Notes under the pieces: model-generated
Databases searched by the model: none
Seen by the model: only the letters and a program-made list of their open reading frames with translations
What the model was told of the DNA's origin: nothing
Made by a program: the position numbers and the translations under genes
Assembly: GCF_028640845.1 (NCBI RefSeq)
Contig: NC_080540.1
Coordinates: 230,190,794-230,254,793, forward strand
Direction: 5' to 3'
DNA from: Ahaetulla prasina
Taxonomy: Eukaryota; Chordata; Lepidosauria; Squamata; Colubridae
Length of the DNA: 64,000 nucleotides
Shown: positions 10,863 to 22,699 of the stretch, in pieces
How the letters are laid out: each line of letters begins with the position of its first letter
How positions within the stretch are numbered: the stretch's first letter is position 1

Positions 10863-11425
10863 GCAAAAGTGCTTTAAAAGGCTCCTCTGATGATCCCAGC
10901 TGAGTTGCCTGATCGTCAGAGGCTTTTTTTCTTTTAAAGGCAAAAAAAATGCTTTTAAAAGAAAAGAAAAGCCTCTGATGATCAGGCAATTCAGCTGGGA
11001 TCGTCAGAGGAGCCTTTTAAAAGATTTTTTTCTACAATGCTTTTAAAAGTAAAAAAAAGAAGTTGGCCATGCCCACCCAATCACCCCGCCAAGCCATGCC
11101 CACAGAGTTGCCTGATCGCCAGAACCCTTTAAAAGCATTTTTTTTACAACCTCTTTGGCCGAAGAGGTTGTAGAAAAAATGCTTTTAAAAGGCTCCTCTG
11201 GCGATCCCAGCTGAGCTGCCTGATCATCAGAGGCTTTTTTTTTACTTTTAAAAGCATTTATTCAGCCGAAGAAAAAATGCTTTTAAAAAAAAAAAAAACC
11301 TATGATGATCGTGCGGCTCAGCTGGGCGGGGGAGGCAGGGAATTTTCTACTGGTTCTTCGAACCATCCGCCGCCATCACTATCGGATCAGGTGATCCTGT
11401 CCGAACCGGGAGCATTTTACCCCTG

Positions 11426-11480
11426 AGTGGAACTATATACCAGCTGTCTGCAAGGAGTATAAATCCTTCCATTCCCCACC
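11426..11480. other. Spacer between repeats
   Basis: Short sequence between the TIR element and the following repeat. No feature. Confidence 0.4.
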
Positions 11481-11620
11481 ATCCAGTCAGAGTGAAGAAG
11501 CTTCTTGGATGAGAAGCGAAACCAGAAAGTCCAGTTGCCTCTTGAAAAAGCACCTTTGGGACAACCATGATCTGGATGACTGAGAATCTCCATAGATACT
11601 CCCCACAGAAGGCTTTACCG
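11481..11620 (+). repeat. Unclassified repeat ('cttggatgagaagcgaaac' type)
   Basis: Contains GAAGCTTCTTGGATGAGAAG, then AGTCCAGTTGCCTCTTGAAA and CATGATCTGGATGACTGAGA. A decayed second copy of the last part lies at 49133-49240. Phrases like this recur in vertebrate retroelement tails, but I cannot name the family securely. Confidence 0.5.
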
Positions 11621-13026
11621 GAATGCCTTTTTCATGCTGAAGGATTAAGTAGAGTTGTGCAGTATCTGGAGCAAGGCTGTAAGATACACAGTCGTGCAGG
11701 TGCAACCCTTGGAGTGAATGCATCCAAGGCCACCAGTTTTAATTTTAAGATGCACGTGAAGGAGGTTAATGCTGCTGCTCATCTTTGATAAAGCCAACTA
11801 TGCCTGAGCCATTCATTACTGGTCATGCCCTAGGATGCAAATTAAAATGTTGACGCTTGTAGGTTTAAGTGCACAAGCTCATCTCAGTTATGACAGATGG
11901 TGGGGTCTTGCCGTTTTTAATCCAAAACAGTAGCTAAGCAAAGCATGGGGTTAAATTGCTGTCCAGTGCAAGTCAGTGGGAAAAATCATAGCTATGAGAT
12001 TCTTGAAAAAAACCTGGAATCTGTGACAGACAAATGTAACAAAGCACCTTTGCAAAACCCACACGTGTTGTGATTGGAGGGGTGTTGTTGCCCTGGGTTT
12101 TCTTAACTATAATTAGATTAAAGACAACTGGAGGGGAAAACCCTTTAAGTGGAGAATAACAAATGAGCTCGCAGGGCAGAAAGTCCGCTCATTCGCCAAC
12201 CTTGATCTATGCACACCCATGTGGGTATTTTCCTCTTTTTTTCCCCCTTTCTTTTTCTCTGATGTCGATGGAGCAACCTTTTGACTCATCCAGATTGAGA
12301 GTTTCTCTATTGTGGAGCTGTTGCGGCTGCCGCCACTGAGCTCACGTTGTTGATCTTGTTTTACAGCAGCTTTGCCTGTTGTTCAGGGAACAGAATGTTC
12401 TCTTCAGTGAACTGAGGTTGAACTTCCCAGCCCACTTGGTCTCAGAAATCACAAGAGGAAAGAGAAAGATGGAGATTTTTTTTTTGGTTAAAAAGGGGGA
12501 TCGGTTTCAATTGAACCTTTTAATATTCCTTCCCTTCCTCGTTGACATTACAACAAGAACACACATTTGAAATCTAACGGTTAAAGGGAATACAACCTAC
12601 TTGCTGCTCAGAAGCAGCTCTCCTTCCTTCCTTTCCCATGATCAAATTGCCACGTCTTTTCCTCTGCCGTATTCCCTTCCCATAATGTTTACATCCTTGT
12701 CAAAACTGGGATTGCAAGGTAAACTCCCTTGCGTGAATCATACATGGGAAGAGAGGAGACGCTAACCTCTCAGAGGCATCTCGAGCCGCAAAAACAGCCA
12801 AAAGAATTCCAAAAATATTATAAAGCCACCTAGAATCCTTTGTGGAGCCGGTATTTGCCTGAAGGTTAGGACCAGCCTTGGTGGTGATGGTGATGGCGAT
12901 GGAGCTCCCATCTCAAAAAACAGTTGAATGCTAGAGAGACCAGAATGAGATCAGGCCCATGGCCAGGCATTGAAATTCTTTCCCTCCTGTGTTCCTCCCC
13001 TTCATTAAAATGGTTTGACGTGACTA
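11621..13026. other. No recognisable feature
   Basis: Mixed-composition unique DNA. No exon-like frame, RNA gene or known repeat was identified. Confidence 0.35.
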
Positions 13027-13421
13027 CAGGTTGGTTTACAACCACAACTGGGCCGAAAATTTCTGTTCCTAAGTGAGAGATTTGTTAAGTGAACTTTGCC
13101 CCCATTTTATGACCCCTCTTGCCAGCATTGTTAAGTAAATCACCATGGTTGTTAAGTTAGTAACACGATTGTTAAGTGAATCTGGCTTCCCCATTGACTT
13201 TGCTCATCAGAAAGTCTCCAAAAGTGGTCGCGATGACCCCAGGACACTGCGGCCATCATAAATATGAATCAGTTGCCAACTGTCTGAATTTTGATCATGT
13301 GACAATGGGGATGCTACAACGGTCATAAGTGTGAAAAATGACCACAAGTCACTTTTTTTCAGTGCTATTGTAACTTCATAAAGGTCACCAAATGAACTGT
13401 TGTAAGTCAAGGACTACCTTT
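13027..13421. mobile_element. Palindromic TA-flanked MITE, 'caggtagtcc' family, copy 1
   Basis: Starts CAGGTTGGTTTACAACCAC and ends AAGTCAAGGACTACCTTT. The ends are inverted copies, and TA lies on both sides. The interior has GTTAAGTGAATCTGGCTTCC and CATCATAAATATGAATCAG, shared with the copies at 21013, 23691, 24992 and 44478. A Tc1/mariner-type origin is likely because of the TA. Confidence 0.8.
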
Positions 13422-13471
13422 ATATGATTTTTGCTCATGGAAAAGATATCGGTTCTATACCAGCTGCATTA

Positions 13472-13765
13472 GAGGTAGGTTTCAGCAGGTTCTGACCAGT
13501 TCTGCAGAACTGGTAGTGGAAAGTTTGAGTAGTTCAGAGAACCGGTAGTAAAAATTCTGTCTGGCCCCACCCCCATCTATTCTCTGCCTCCCAAGTCCCA
13601 GCTGATTGGGAGAAAATGGGGATTTTGCAATAACCTTCCCCTGGAGTAGGGTGGGAATGGATATTTTACAGTATCCTTCCCCTGCCATACCCACCAAGCC
13701 ATGCCACGCCCACCAAGCCACACCCACAGAACCGATAGTAAAAAAATTTGAAACCCACCACTGAA
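13472..13765. mobile_element. hAT-like MITE (CAGTGGTGGGTTTC family), copy 1
   Basis: Left GGTAGGTTTCAGCAGGTTC and right TTTGAAACCCACCACTG are inverted ends. The interior 'ccccatctattctctgcctcc' is shared with the copy at 40630-40929. The left terminus is mutated, so the target duplication cannot be read. Confidence 0.75.
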
Positions 13766-14346
13766 TGATGAAATTTGACTGGGAAGAAAGAATGAAGAAA
13801 CATATTCCTGCTTTGAATTGGATACCTTCTCCTTGGATACCATTAACTATTGGTTGTTGTTTTTCCCCCCGAAAGTAGCCTAGGAAATGTTATTCTGTGG
13901 ATTCTATTTACTCTGTTCTTCTACCTGTCCAGAGGAGCACCTTTTTGCTATTTCAAGCTTCAGCAACTGCATAAAATTTAAGGTGCCATATTCACTGCAT
14001 GAATTATTTGTGGTTATATAAAGGCGTATGGAGATTATATCTTCCGTATTTCCCTTTAGCTTTCATTCATCATTTGAATTAAAACACATAGGCTGTGATT
14101 CTCAAAAACTCAGTTCTGCCACACACTTGGATATCAAGCCTTTCAGCCATTTATTTCCATGGTTACCAAATTTGTGCATTAGTGTAGAGTCGCTTTTCCC
14201 AACTTGGTGACCTTCAAGTATGTGAAAATGTAGATGAACGTGATTTAACCAAAGCACTAAAGTAAAAGGACTTGGCTTCCCAGTCCTGGGTCTAATATTT
14301 CTGACTGTACTTCTTAATAATGTGTAGATGCCACATATTTTTATTA
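13766..14346. other. No recognisable feature
   Basis: AT-rich DNA left of the full-length L1. The 60-codon frame at 14028 has no recognisable features. Confidence 0.35.
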
Positions 14347-14977
14347 CTGATTTTCTTTTTTCTTTTTTCCAAAAAAGTTGTTATTTTTTCCATAATAATT
14401 CCAACAATTTGACCGGTGTACAGTCCAATCACTTATCCAACATTCAATCCTATATACAAATTATGCTCAGTTGGGCCTGCTCAGCCGCCACTCCCTTCCC
14501 CAATCCTTTCTACCCTTCTCTACCATCTTCTACTTTCCCCAACCTTCCTCCTCCTTACTTTCCTACTTCCTCTCCTCCTTCCCACTTCCATCCTTTCTAA
14601 TCCTCTCTCTTCCCCTCCTTCTTCTCCTCCTACCCTCTCTTCCCCCTCCCTTCTTTCCTCCCTACCTACATTCTTCCTTCTTTCTGCTCCTCTCTCCCTA
14701 CCCTTTCCCTTCTGGAGTGTTTGCTGAGCAGCCCCGACCTTACACCATTCCAAATTATTTTATTCTACAATTATTCCTGTACAATGGCAATCAATCAATT
14801 TCTAATCTTCCCCCTTCCCCACCTCTCAGACTTCCCAGAACAGAATACAGGGTATAATATCTAACAAACTTAATCTAAAATATAACATAAAACATAATCC
14901 TCAGTCATTTCACACCATCACACTATCAATTCCCTTCTTTCTTCTTTCTAAACTCTAATACACAGCAAATCCTAACT

Positions 14978-17900
14978 TCACTCAAAAACTAATTGGTATT
15001 TTTTAATCTGGTACTTATTTTGAATATAATCAATCCACTTTCTCCATTCCAAAATATATTTTTCTTGTGTATAGTCTTTCAAGTAGGCAGAAATTTTTGC
15101 CATTTCTGCTAAATTTGATACTTTACTAATCCATTCTCCAATTGTAGGTAAGTCTTCTTTCTTCCAATATTGTGCAATCAATAATCTCGCAGCAGTTATT
15201 CAGTTCAAAATCAGTTTTGTCTCTTTAACAGTACAATCTGGAATTATTCCTAATAAAAAGAACTGTGGAACGAACTTGATCTTTTTCAAAATGTTCTGCA
15301 TAATCCACCATATTTTAATCCAAAAAGCTTTAACTTTTTTGCAAGTCCACCATATATGATAATAAGTAGCATCCTCACAATCACATCTCCAACATTTTGC
15401 TTTCACATTTGGATACATACATGACAGTTTTTTAGGATCTAAATGCCATCTATAAAACATTTTATAAAAATTTTCTCTTAAATTTTGTGCTTATGAATTT
15501 AACATTCCTCACCCAAATTTTTTCCCATGTTTCTAACATTATAGGTTGTTGAAAATTTTGTGCCCATTTTACCATACAATCTTTAACCAACTCCATTTCT
15601 GAATCAATTTCTACCAATACATTATATAATCTCTTTATATGCTGTTGACCTTGATCTTTTATTTGTTTTACCAAGTTATCATCACTTTGCCTAATACCAA
15701 TTTTCTGATCTATTTTCCATCTAGATTGCAATTGTCCATACTGGAACCACATATAGTTTCTCCCTTCATCCCTCAATTTCTCCCTAGATTTTAATTGCAA
15801 TTCCCCCTTTTCCATAATCAAAAGCTCTTTATAAGTAATAACCTCCATTTTTTGTAATATATTTATATTCTCTATCATATGTCTGGGGATAGCCCATATT
15901 GGTATCTTACCATCTAACTTATATTGATATTTTTTCCAAACCCTCAACAAAGCACTTCTAACCATATTATTCTTAAATATCTTATCAATTTTCTTATCAT
16001 ATAATATATGCATGCCAACCATATAACAAACCATAACCTTCTATATTCAAAACCCTTTCCTCTGTTAAATTAATCCAATCGGAAATTAAAGATAAAGCAA
16101 CTGCATCATAATACAATTTCAAATTAGGCATTTTTAAAGCCCCTCTTTCCCTAACGTCTTGCATTATTTTTAACTTTATTCTCGGTTTTTTACCCTTCCA
16201 TACAAAATTACTAATCCCTTTTTGCCATTCCTGTAAATTTGCATCTTTCTTCAATATTGGAATCATTTGAAACAAAAATAAAAGTCTAGGCAAAACATTC
16301 ATTTTTATAGCTGCCACTCTTCCCAACAATGATAATTGTAACTTCTTCCAATTCTCCATTTCTTTAATTACTTTTCCCCACAATACCTCATAATTATTTT
16401 TATATAATTTTACATTCGATGCTTTAATATATACTCCTAGGTATTTAACCTTTTTAACACTTCATATCCAGTTATTTTTTCTAGTTGTTCTTTCTGGTGT
16501 GTATTCATATTTTTAATTATCATTTTTGTCTTCTGTTGATTCACTTTAAACCCAGATACCTTACTATACTGATCGATTGTCTCCTTTAGATATACAGCTG
16601 AATGTGTTGGTTGAGATAAAGTAACAACCAGGTCATCTGCAAACGCTCTTAACTTATAATCTTGATTTTTAATTCTATTTCCTTTTATTCGATCTAAACC
16701 ACGTATATTACTCAATAATATTTCCAAAGTTAAAATGAATAATAACGGTGACAAGGGACATCCTTGTCTAGTCCCTTTCTCAATCTTAAAAGATTCTGTT
16801 AATCCACCATTTACTATTATTTGTGCTGTTTGCTTTCGATATATAGCCTTAATTGCTTGAATAAAATAATCCCCAAATTGCATTTTTTCTATTACTTTAA
16901 ATAAAACCTGTCAATCCAATCTATCGAAAGCTTTTTCCGCATCCAAAAAAAGAGTGCTGCTGAGACCTGGCTGTTTCTTTCCAAATATTCAAGTAAATTT
17001 ACAATTTGTCTCATATTATATCTCATCTGCCTCCCCTTGATAAATCCTTTTTGATCATTGTGTATTATTTGAGTCATCAATGGCATCAATCTATTCGCTA
17101 ATATCTTAGCAAATATCTTATAATCAGTATTTAAAAGCGATATTGGCCTATAATTCTCTGGTTTAACACCATCTCAATCTTCTTTAGGTATTAATGAAAT
17201 AAAAGGTGTCCTCCATGAGGGAGAGACTTCTCCTCCCCTTTGTATTCTATTAAATAACTCTGTAAGTGGTTCAATCATCTCATTTTGTAAATTTTTATAA
17301 TAAGTAGTTGTCAAACCATCTGTACCTGGTGCTTTATTCGCTTTAAGCTGCTTAATTGCAAACACTATTTCCTCTGAAGTATTATTTGAGTCATCAATGG
17401 CATCAATCTATTCGCTAATATCTTAGCAAATATCTTATAATCAGTATTTAAAAGCGATATTGGCCTATAATTCTCTGGTTTAACACCATCTCAATCTTCT
17501 TTAGGTATTAATGAAATAAAAGGTGTCCTCCATGAGGGAGAGACTTCTCCTCCCCTTTGTATTCTATTAAATAACTCTGTAAGTGGTTCAATCATCTCAT
17601 TTTGTAAATTTTTATAATAAGTAGTTGTCAAACCATCTGTACCTGGTGCTTTATTCGCTTTAAGCTGCTTAATTGCAAACACTATTTCCTCTGAAGTAAT
17701 TAATTGGTTCAACTCTTCCCTTTGATCTGCTGTAATTTCTAAGATACCTTGGTCTTGTAGATATCTATCTGTGTCTTTATCATTAATCACATCTCTAGCA
17801 TATAACTTAGTAAAAAAAGCTTTTTTAATCAAATTTTGCTAATATACTTCCTTACCTCTATATTCTATTTTATCAATTATACGTTGTTTCTGTTTCTTTC

Positions 17901-19022
17901 TTAATAAATATGCTAACCACCTTCCAGGCTTATTAGCATTATTAAACAAGTTATGCTTTGCATATTGTAAATTAGTTGCCACCTGATCTGCCATTAACAT
18001 ATTAAATTGATCTCTTAATATATTTATTGACTCTTTAATTTTACTATCTCCTGGCTTACATACCAATAACTGCTCCTTCCTTTTAATTTTCTCTTCTAAT
18101 TCCTTTCGCTTTTTCTGCAATCTATTTCTATATTTATTATTCATATCCAATAAGATTCCCCTCATATAAGCCTTGCTTGCATCCCAAACTATCTCTATAG
18201 GTGTCCCCTTATTCATATTCAAAGAAAAAAATTCCTTCATTTGAATTTTACATTCATTTACATTTTGTTCATATTTAAACAAATTCTCATTCATCCTCCA
18301 CAACCTCCTGGCCTCCTTTTCCCGATCAAGCTCAATCCAAACCAGACTGTGATCAGACAAAATTCTGGAACAAATTTTAGTCTTTTTCACTCTGAAAAAC
18401 AAATCATTAGTAATTAAAATAAAATCGATCCTAGAAAATGATTGATGTCTATCAGAAAAAAAAGTAAAATCTCTCTCTTCTTCATTACGTTCTCGCCATA
18501 CATCTCTCAGTTCTAAATCTTCCATCAAATCAAAGAAAGCCTTTGGCAATTCAATACGACTGGAAATATTTCTAAGACTTCTTTTATCTTTCTGAATATC
18601 CATCATTCCATTCCAATCACCAATTAATATATGAGTTTTATAATCCCAAACTGTTATTCTTTTTTGTAAAAACTTATAAAATTTTTCTTGTTGTTGATTT
18701 GGCACATAAACTCCTATTAAAAATATCTTTCTCCCCTCCAGTAAAAGTTCAATGGTGATATATCTTCCTTGATTATCCGCCTCAATTAATGTTGCAGTTA
18801 AATTACTCTTTATATAAACAACTATTCCATTCTTCTTTTTCATAGCAGAGGCAACAAAATGTTTTTCCAACCTTGCATTTATCAGATATTTCTGGTCTAA
18901 TATTCTAATATGTTTCTTGTAAGCATGCAATATCATTTTTAAATTGCTTCAAATAGTGAAATATCTTTCTTTTGTGGTGAATTTAATCCATTAACATTCC
19001 ATGATAAAAGTCTAATTGCCAT
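14978..19022 (-). pseudogene. L1 ORF2 (endonuclease-reverse transcriptase), disrupted
   Basis: Starts MAIRLLSWNVNGLNSPQKKD at 19022, overlapping ORF1. An extra T causes a frameshift and stop about 27 codons in. The endonuclease continues in 17839-18936 (GDWNGMMD, RIDFILIT, SDHSLVWIELD). The reverse transcriptase follows with ANKAPGTDGLTTTYYK (17491-17832), GTRQGCPLSPLLFILTLEIL and FADDLVVTL (16437-16883). The connection and Cys-rich region (CWRCDCEDATYYHIWWTC) lies at 15200-15460. Breaks include the early frameshift, a TGA after LIPKED, the 317-bp duplication and later frameshifts. It cannot make a working protein. Confidence 0.88.
17062..17695. repeat. Exact 317-bp tandem duplication inside L1 ORF2
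   Basis: 17062-17378 and 17379-17695 appear identical base for base. The junction shares 'gta' with the outer end (GAAGTATTA against GAAGTAATT). 317 is not a multiple of three, so the frame is lost. The repeated peptide (FAIKQLKANKAPGTDG...) appears twice in translation. Confidence 0.97.
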
Positions 19023-20214
19023 TATCAGCAACCGGAAACTTTTGAAGCACCAGCCGCAAATCATATTTTCCTTTGGGCCTTGGTCCTTCCACTATTTCCG
19101 TCTTAGTAGTTGCAAGTTGAGCCTGTTGGGCCTTTTCTTCCTGTTCTTTACGTTTAACGGCAGCTCTTGTCAATCTTTGCTCTCTTGGAATCTCTGGTCC
19201 TGTCTTAGAGGCATCCAACACTTGTAAAAGATCTTCTTCCATCACTATCACTTCTTTTTCCTTAATTTCACCTTCTTTTCTCCTACCATCTGAAGATGGT
19301 GGACTTCCAGCCTTAAGCACATAAGCATAAAACTCTCGTGCTTTGCCAACTGTATTAAGACGATGTGCTTTCCCTTCATAATATACTATTATACTGGTTG
19401 GAATATCCCATCTGTACTCAATTTGGCATTTTTTAATTTCATTCACCAAAAAAGCAAATTCCTTCCTGCCTCTCAGCATTTTTGGAGAAATTTCCTTTAG
19501 TATTAAAATTTCTTGACCAGCTGCTTGAACCTTTACTCCTTTAAAAGAAGCTTGCAAAATTTCATTTCTCACTGTTCTAGTAGTGAAGTAAATAACAATG
19601 TCTCTCTGAAGATTTCTTTGTCTTTCTATCCTGGAGTTCACGCGATAAATTTTATCAATGTGAAAAGCCACATCTGCTGGGCGAACTGCCAAAATCTCCG
19701 CAAAGGCCTCAGAAAAAAATTCTTTTAAGTTCTCTTGTTTATTCTCTTTTAGGCCGCGGATTCTTAATGCAAATTCCATAGCTTTATATTGTACCAAAAC
19801 AATTTCATCATCTACTTTGTCCATTTTACTTTGAGCTTCCTCCATCTTATTTTCCAAGTTTGAATTAAATTTCTTTATTTCTTCTACTTTCTCCTCCAAT
19901 AAAATCACATTTGATGCCAAACCCTGTACAGCTGACACCAAACCTTCCTTGACTTCTTTATTTCCAATTTGAATTTCTAACATCTGGTTTTTCATTTCTG
20001 ACATTTCATCTGTAATTAATTTAAGCTTTTCTTCTATCAGAGAAGTTTGCAAATTCATAGCATCATTAAGGGATTCTCTTATAAAGTCTTTCAAATTATC
20101 CTGTAGTGCTTCCAAATTTAGTGATTTTGTATCTGCTGTGTGTGCTGGAGAAACTCCCGGTGTAGATGTTCCTGGGGTTTTTGTTACAGTTGTCTTTAAT
20201 TGTTTTGCTGCCAT
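19012..20214 (-). CDS. L1 ORF1 protein, intact
   Basis: An open frame of 400 codons starting MAAKQLKTTVTKTPGTSTPG. Residues ~40-150 are a long coiled coil (QTSLIEEKLKLITDEMSEMK, VILLEEKVEEIKKFN) that trimerises the protein. Residues ~160-290 form the RNA-binding and C-terminal domain (ALRIRGLKENKQEN, FHIDKIYRVNS, RDIVIYFTTRTVRNEIL, YRWDIPTSIIVYYEGKAHRL). A Lys/Glu-rich tail follows. ORF1p binds L1 RNA in cis to form the particle that is reverse transcribed. The length suits vertebrate L1s. Its TAG stop overlaps the ORF2 start (ATGGCAATTAG) by 11 bp. Confidence 0.9.
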   Translation of the reverse strand: MAAKQLKTTVTKTPGTSTPGVSPAHTADTKSLNLEALQDNLKDFIRESLNDAMNLQTSLIEEKLKLITDEMSEMKNQMLEIQIGNKEVKEGLVSAVQGLASNVILLEEKVEEIKKFNSNLENKMEEAQSKMDKVDDEIVLVQYKAMEFALRIRGLKENKQENLKEFFSEAFAEILAVRPADVAFHIDKIYRVNSRIERQRNLQRDIVIYFTTRTVRNEILQASFKGVKVQAAGQEILILKEISPKMLRGRKEFAFLVNEIKKCQIEYRWDIPTSIIVYYEGKAHRLNTVGKAREFYAYVLKAGSPPSSDGRRKEGEIKEKEVIVMEEDLLQVLDASKTGPEIPREQRLTRAAVKRKEQEEKAQQAQLATTKTEIVEGPRPKGKYDLRLVLQKFPVADNGN

Positions 20215-20761
20215 CTCCTAAAAAGTTTCTCTTTATAATAATAAAAAAAAAACAGTCTCAATGTCTCTTCCCCCTTCTTGTTACAATGTTAAAAAGTCTC
20301 CAGCAATTCTTCAGCAATACACAGCAAGCAGTAAAAGTTCTAACACTTTCGTTTTCAGCTCGTTAGCTCATTAAAGAACAAAACTCCAAAACTTGAAGTA
20401 AAATAACAGGGAATTGTTTTTAGTTACTTGCTTTTATAATTAGAGTTCTCCTGTTTCTGCTCAGTCTGGTATTTTCTTCTATAAGCTAAAGTCGGTCCCG
20501 GCATTGGTCGCGGCAATTAAATCTGCCGAAGCAGGAAAAAAGCCTCGGATCTGGAGCACTTCGGAGTTCTGAGGGGGCTTAACCCTTCGAACTCACTGGC
20601 ATCGTCCAGGGGTTCTGGGGAAGCTCTACCTCTGCCCCTGCCACTCACCTCCTCTTCTTCGCCTGAAGAGGGGGAATTACGAACTGCTGGGCAGCTGATT
20701 GTAGCTGTCCTAGCGGTTCTTACACGATCGCCACCATTGTCAGCGGAGCCAACCGGAAGTC
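20215..20761 (-). promoter_or_regulatory. L1 5' UTR
   Basis: Between ORF1 and the target-site duplication. The outer half (20500-20761) is GC-richer than the rest of the element, consistent with an internal promoter. No tandem monomers are visible. Confidence 0.6.
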
Positions 20762-20773
20762 CTGATTTTCTTT

Positions 20774-21012
20774 ATCATTACACTGACGTTATAGTTACTT
20801 GCATGGAAAATCCTGATCTCTGTAAAGCTCTGTCTAATCCTTCATCTTTGGATCTGTTCAAGTCACATTTCTCAACTTTAGCATGGTTGGATGCTGAATT
20901 CCGTCAGCTTGCTGGATAGAGAATTGTGACACTTCAATTCCCAGAATTTACTGTCCAGCAAGCTCAGTGTGGACTACATCAGCTTGAAAGGAATAGCAAA
21001 GCAAGTTTTATA
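20774..21012. repeat. MITE scrap with an 11-bp inverted repeat
   Basis: AGCTTGCTGGA and TCCAGCAAGCT (about 20907-20966) enclose 'ttcaattcccagaattt', which resembles the palindromic family at 31430. The rest of this interval is featureless. Confidence 0.5.
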
Positions 21013-21393
21013 CAGCAAGTTGGTCCTCAACTTACAGCACTTCATTTAGTGACTGTTCAAAGTTATAACAGCACTGAAAATAGTGAGTTAGGACTATTTT
21101 TCACACTTACGACCATTTCAGCATCCCCATAGTCAGACACTTAGCAATTGACTCACATTCATGATGGTTGCAGTGTCCTGAGGTCATGTGATCTCCTTTT
21201 GTGACCTCCTGACAAGTGAATGGGGAAACCAGATTCCCTTAACAACCATGTTACTAATTTAACAACTTCAGGGATTCACTTAACAAATGTGGTAAGAAAA
21301 GTCATAAAATGGGGCGAAACTCATTTAACAAATGTCTCACTTAGCAACATATATTTCGGGCACAAATATGGTCGTATGTCGAGGACTAGCTTT
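21013..21393. mobile_element. Palindromic 'caggtagtcc' MITE, copy 2
   Basis: Opposite orientation to copy 1. GGTCCTCAACTTACAGCAC is at the left and ATGTCGAGGACTAGCTTT at the right, with the shared interior. Confidence 0.8.
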
Positions 21394-22204
21394 ACTCACA
21401 AAAACATGATGATTATCCATCAACGTCTTGCGATTTCTAGAATGCTTACTTTTATGTGACACCCACAGTTTTTGTCATGTCTTTTTTTTTGCCATATGTC
21501 TGTTCTTTCTGTTATTCGTTGATAACAGAACTGGTATTTCTGTTCTGTATTGTGTCATATGTTGGCAACTATTGACACATGAATTTAACAAACAGGTCTT
21601 TGTATTTGTAGATTATCTGAGCATTAGAGCATGATTTCCCCCCATGGGGCACAAAAATGTATGGATTTGGATGTACACATTTCCCACAGCTAGCACTGCG
21701 AAGGTAAGATGATCTTAAGACACATATAAGCTGCTGGAGAAGCATTTGCCATGCCTGGAGATCATCATTAACTTACCAAAAATATTTGCATTATCAGTAC
21801 CACTTTATGGTTGTTGCAGTCCCCGCCCTCCCTACACTTAGGTTTTCAATTTTTCTGTCATGGTCAAATTTTTTGTATTTTTTTGTATTTCATTTTTCAC
21901 TGACCTTTACATGTGTGTATCTCTTAGAGAGCAACCAATCGTGCATAATAGAAAGTAATATCATATAAGCTCTAAATAAAATGTATTATCTAGATATCAA
22001 CAAAGATAATCCCCCTAAATTAACATCGCTGCATCTTGAGAATCCTTTCGGATAACAGGTCTGACCACTTCAGCTAGTTGACATGTTAGGGAATCTAGTC
22101 CTCTCAATGTTGCATTTTTAAAAATAATGATTTAGATAGAATGCCTGACATGGAACTATGATTGTATAAAGAGATGATCAAACAAATCCTTCACTATGAA
22201 TTTG
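21394..22204. other. No recognisable feature
   Basis: T-rich unique DNA without coding or repeat signals that I recognise. Confidence 0.35.
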
Positions 22205-22212
22205 TTCTATGT

Positions 22213-22639
22213 CAGGGGTGTCAAACTCAAGGCCTGCAGGCCTGGTCCGGCTATGGGGTGCTTAGACCTGGCCCACGGGGTTGCCCTGGAAACAGAGAAC
22301 AAGCCACTCACCATGGTCTGCTCATCCTGAGCTATGTTTTCGGCTGCGAAAGTCTGCTCCAGCACTCAGCCAGGGAAAACAGAGCTCAGGAATGGCATGT
22401 GCAAGCTCCGTTTTCACTGGCAGAGTGCTGGAGGAAGCCGTGGCAGCTGAAAACGGAGCTCGGGAGGACCGTGCGGTGCCCTCCCAAGCTCTGTTTTTGC
22501 TGGCAGGGTGCTAGCGAAACAAACCCTGGCCACACCCTCCCCAGCCATGACCAACCTGGCCGCACCCACATGCCCCCCCCTCCTGAGGTCAAACACAACT
22601 CTGATGCGGCCCTCAATGAAATCAAGTTTGACAGCTCTG
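22213..22639. mobile_element. hAT-like MITE (CAGGGGTGTCAAACTC family)
   Basis: Inverted ends CAGGGGTGTCAAACTCAAGG and ATCAAGTTTGACAGCTCTG. It is flanked by 8-bp repeats ttctatgt (22205-22212) and ttctacgt (22640-22647) with one mismatch. The GC-rich interior explains the 163-codon frame across it, which is not a gene. Confidence 0.85.
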
Positions 22640-22699
22640 TTCTACGTCATTAATGGATTTTGAAGAGGAAAAAGTGGGAGGGCATCATCCCAGTCATAA

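Larger units (their letters stand above)
9082..11425. mobile_element. Long-TIR element with internal palindromes, split by a CR1
   Basis: Left end CAGGGTGAAATGCTCCCGG (9082) and right end CCGGGAGCATTTTACCCCTG (to 11425) are inverted copies that continue for about 95 bp. The interior (9190-9326 and 10863-11330) is a set of alternating arms built on 'cctctgatgatc', 'cagctgggatc' and 'aatgcttttaaaag'. The 1536-bp CR1 sits inside. No clear flanking target duplication was found. Confidence 0.75.
14359..20761 (-). mobile_element. Full-length L1 retrotransposon (6.4 kb)
   Basis: Complete structure on the minus strand: 5' UTR (20215-20761), ORF1 (19012-20214), ORF2 (about 14978-19022), 3' UTR with a purine-rich tract (complement of 14480-14720) and an A-rich tail at 14359-14390. 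A perfect 12-bp target-site duplication CTGATTTTCTTT flanks it (14347-14358 and 20762-20773). ORF1 is open but ORF2 is broken in several places, including by a 317-bp tandem duplication. Confidence 0.93.

Noticed and set aside
22162..22653. 163-codon frame
   Set aside because: Spans a hAT-like MITE from end to end, with no domain.
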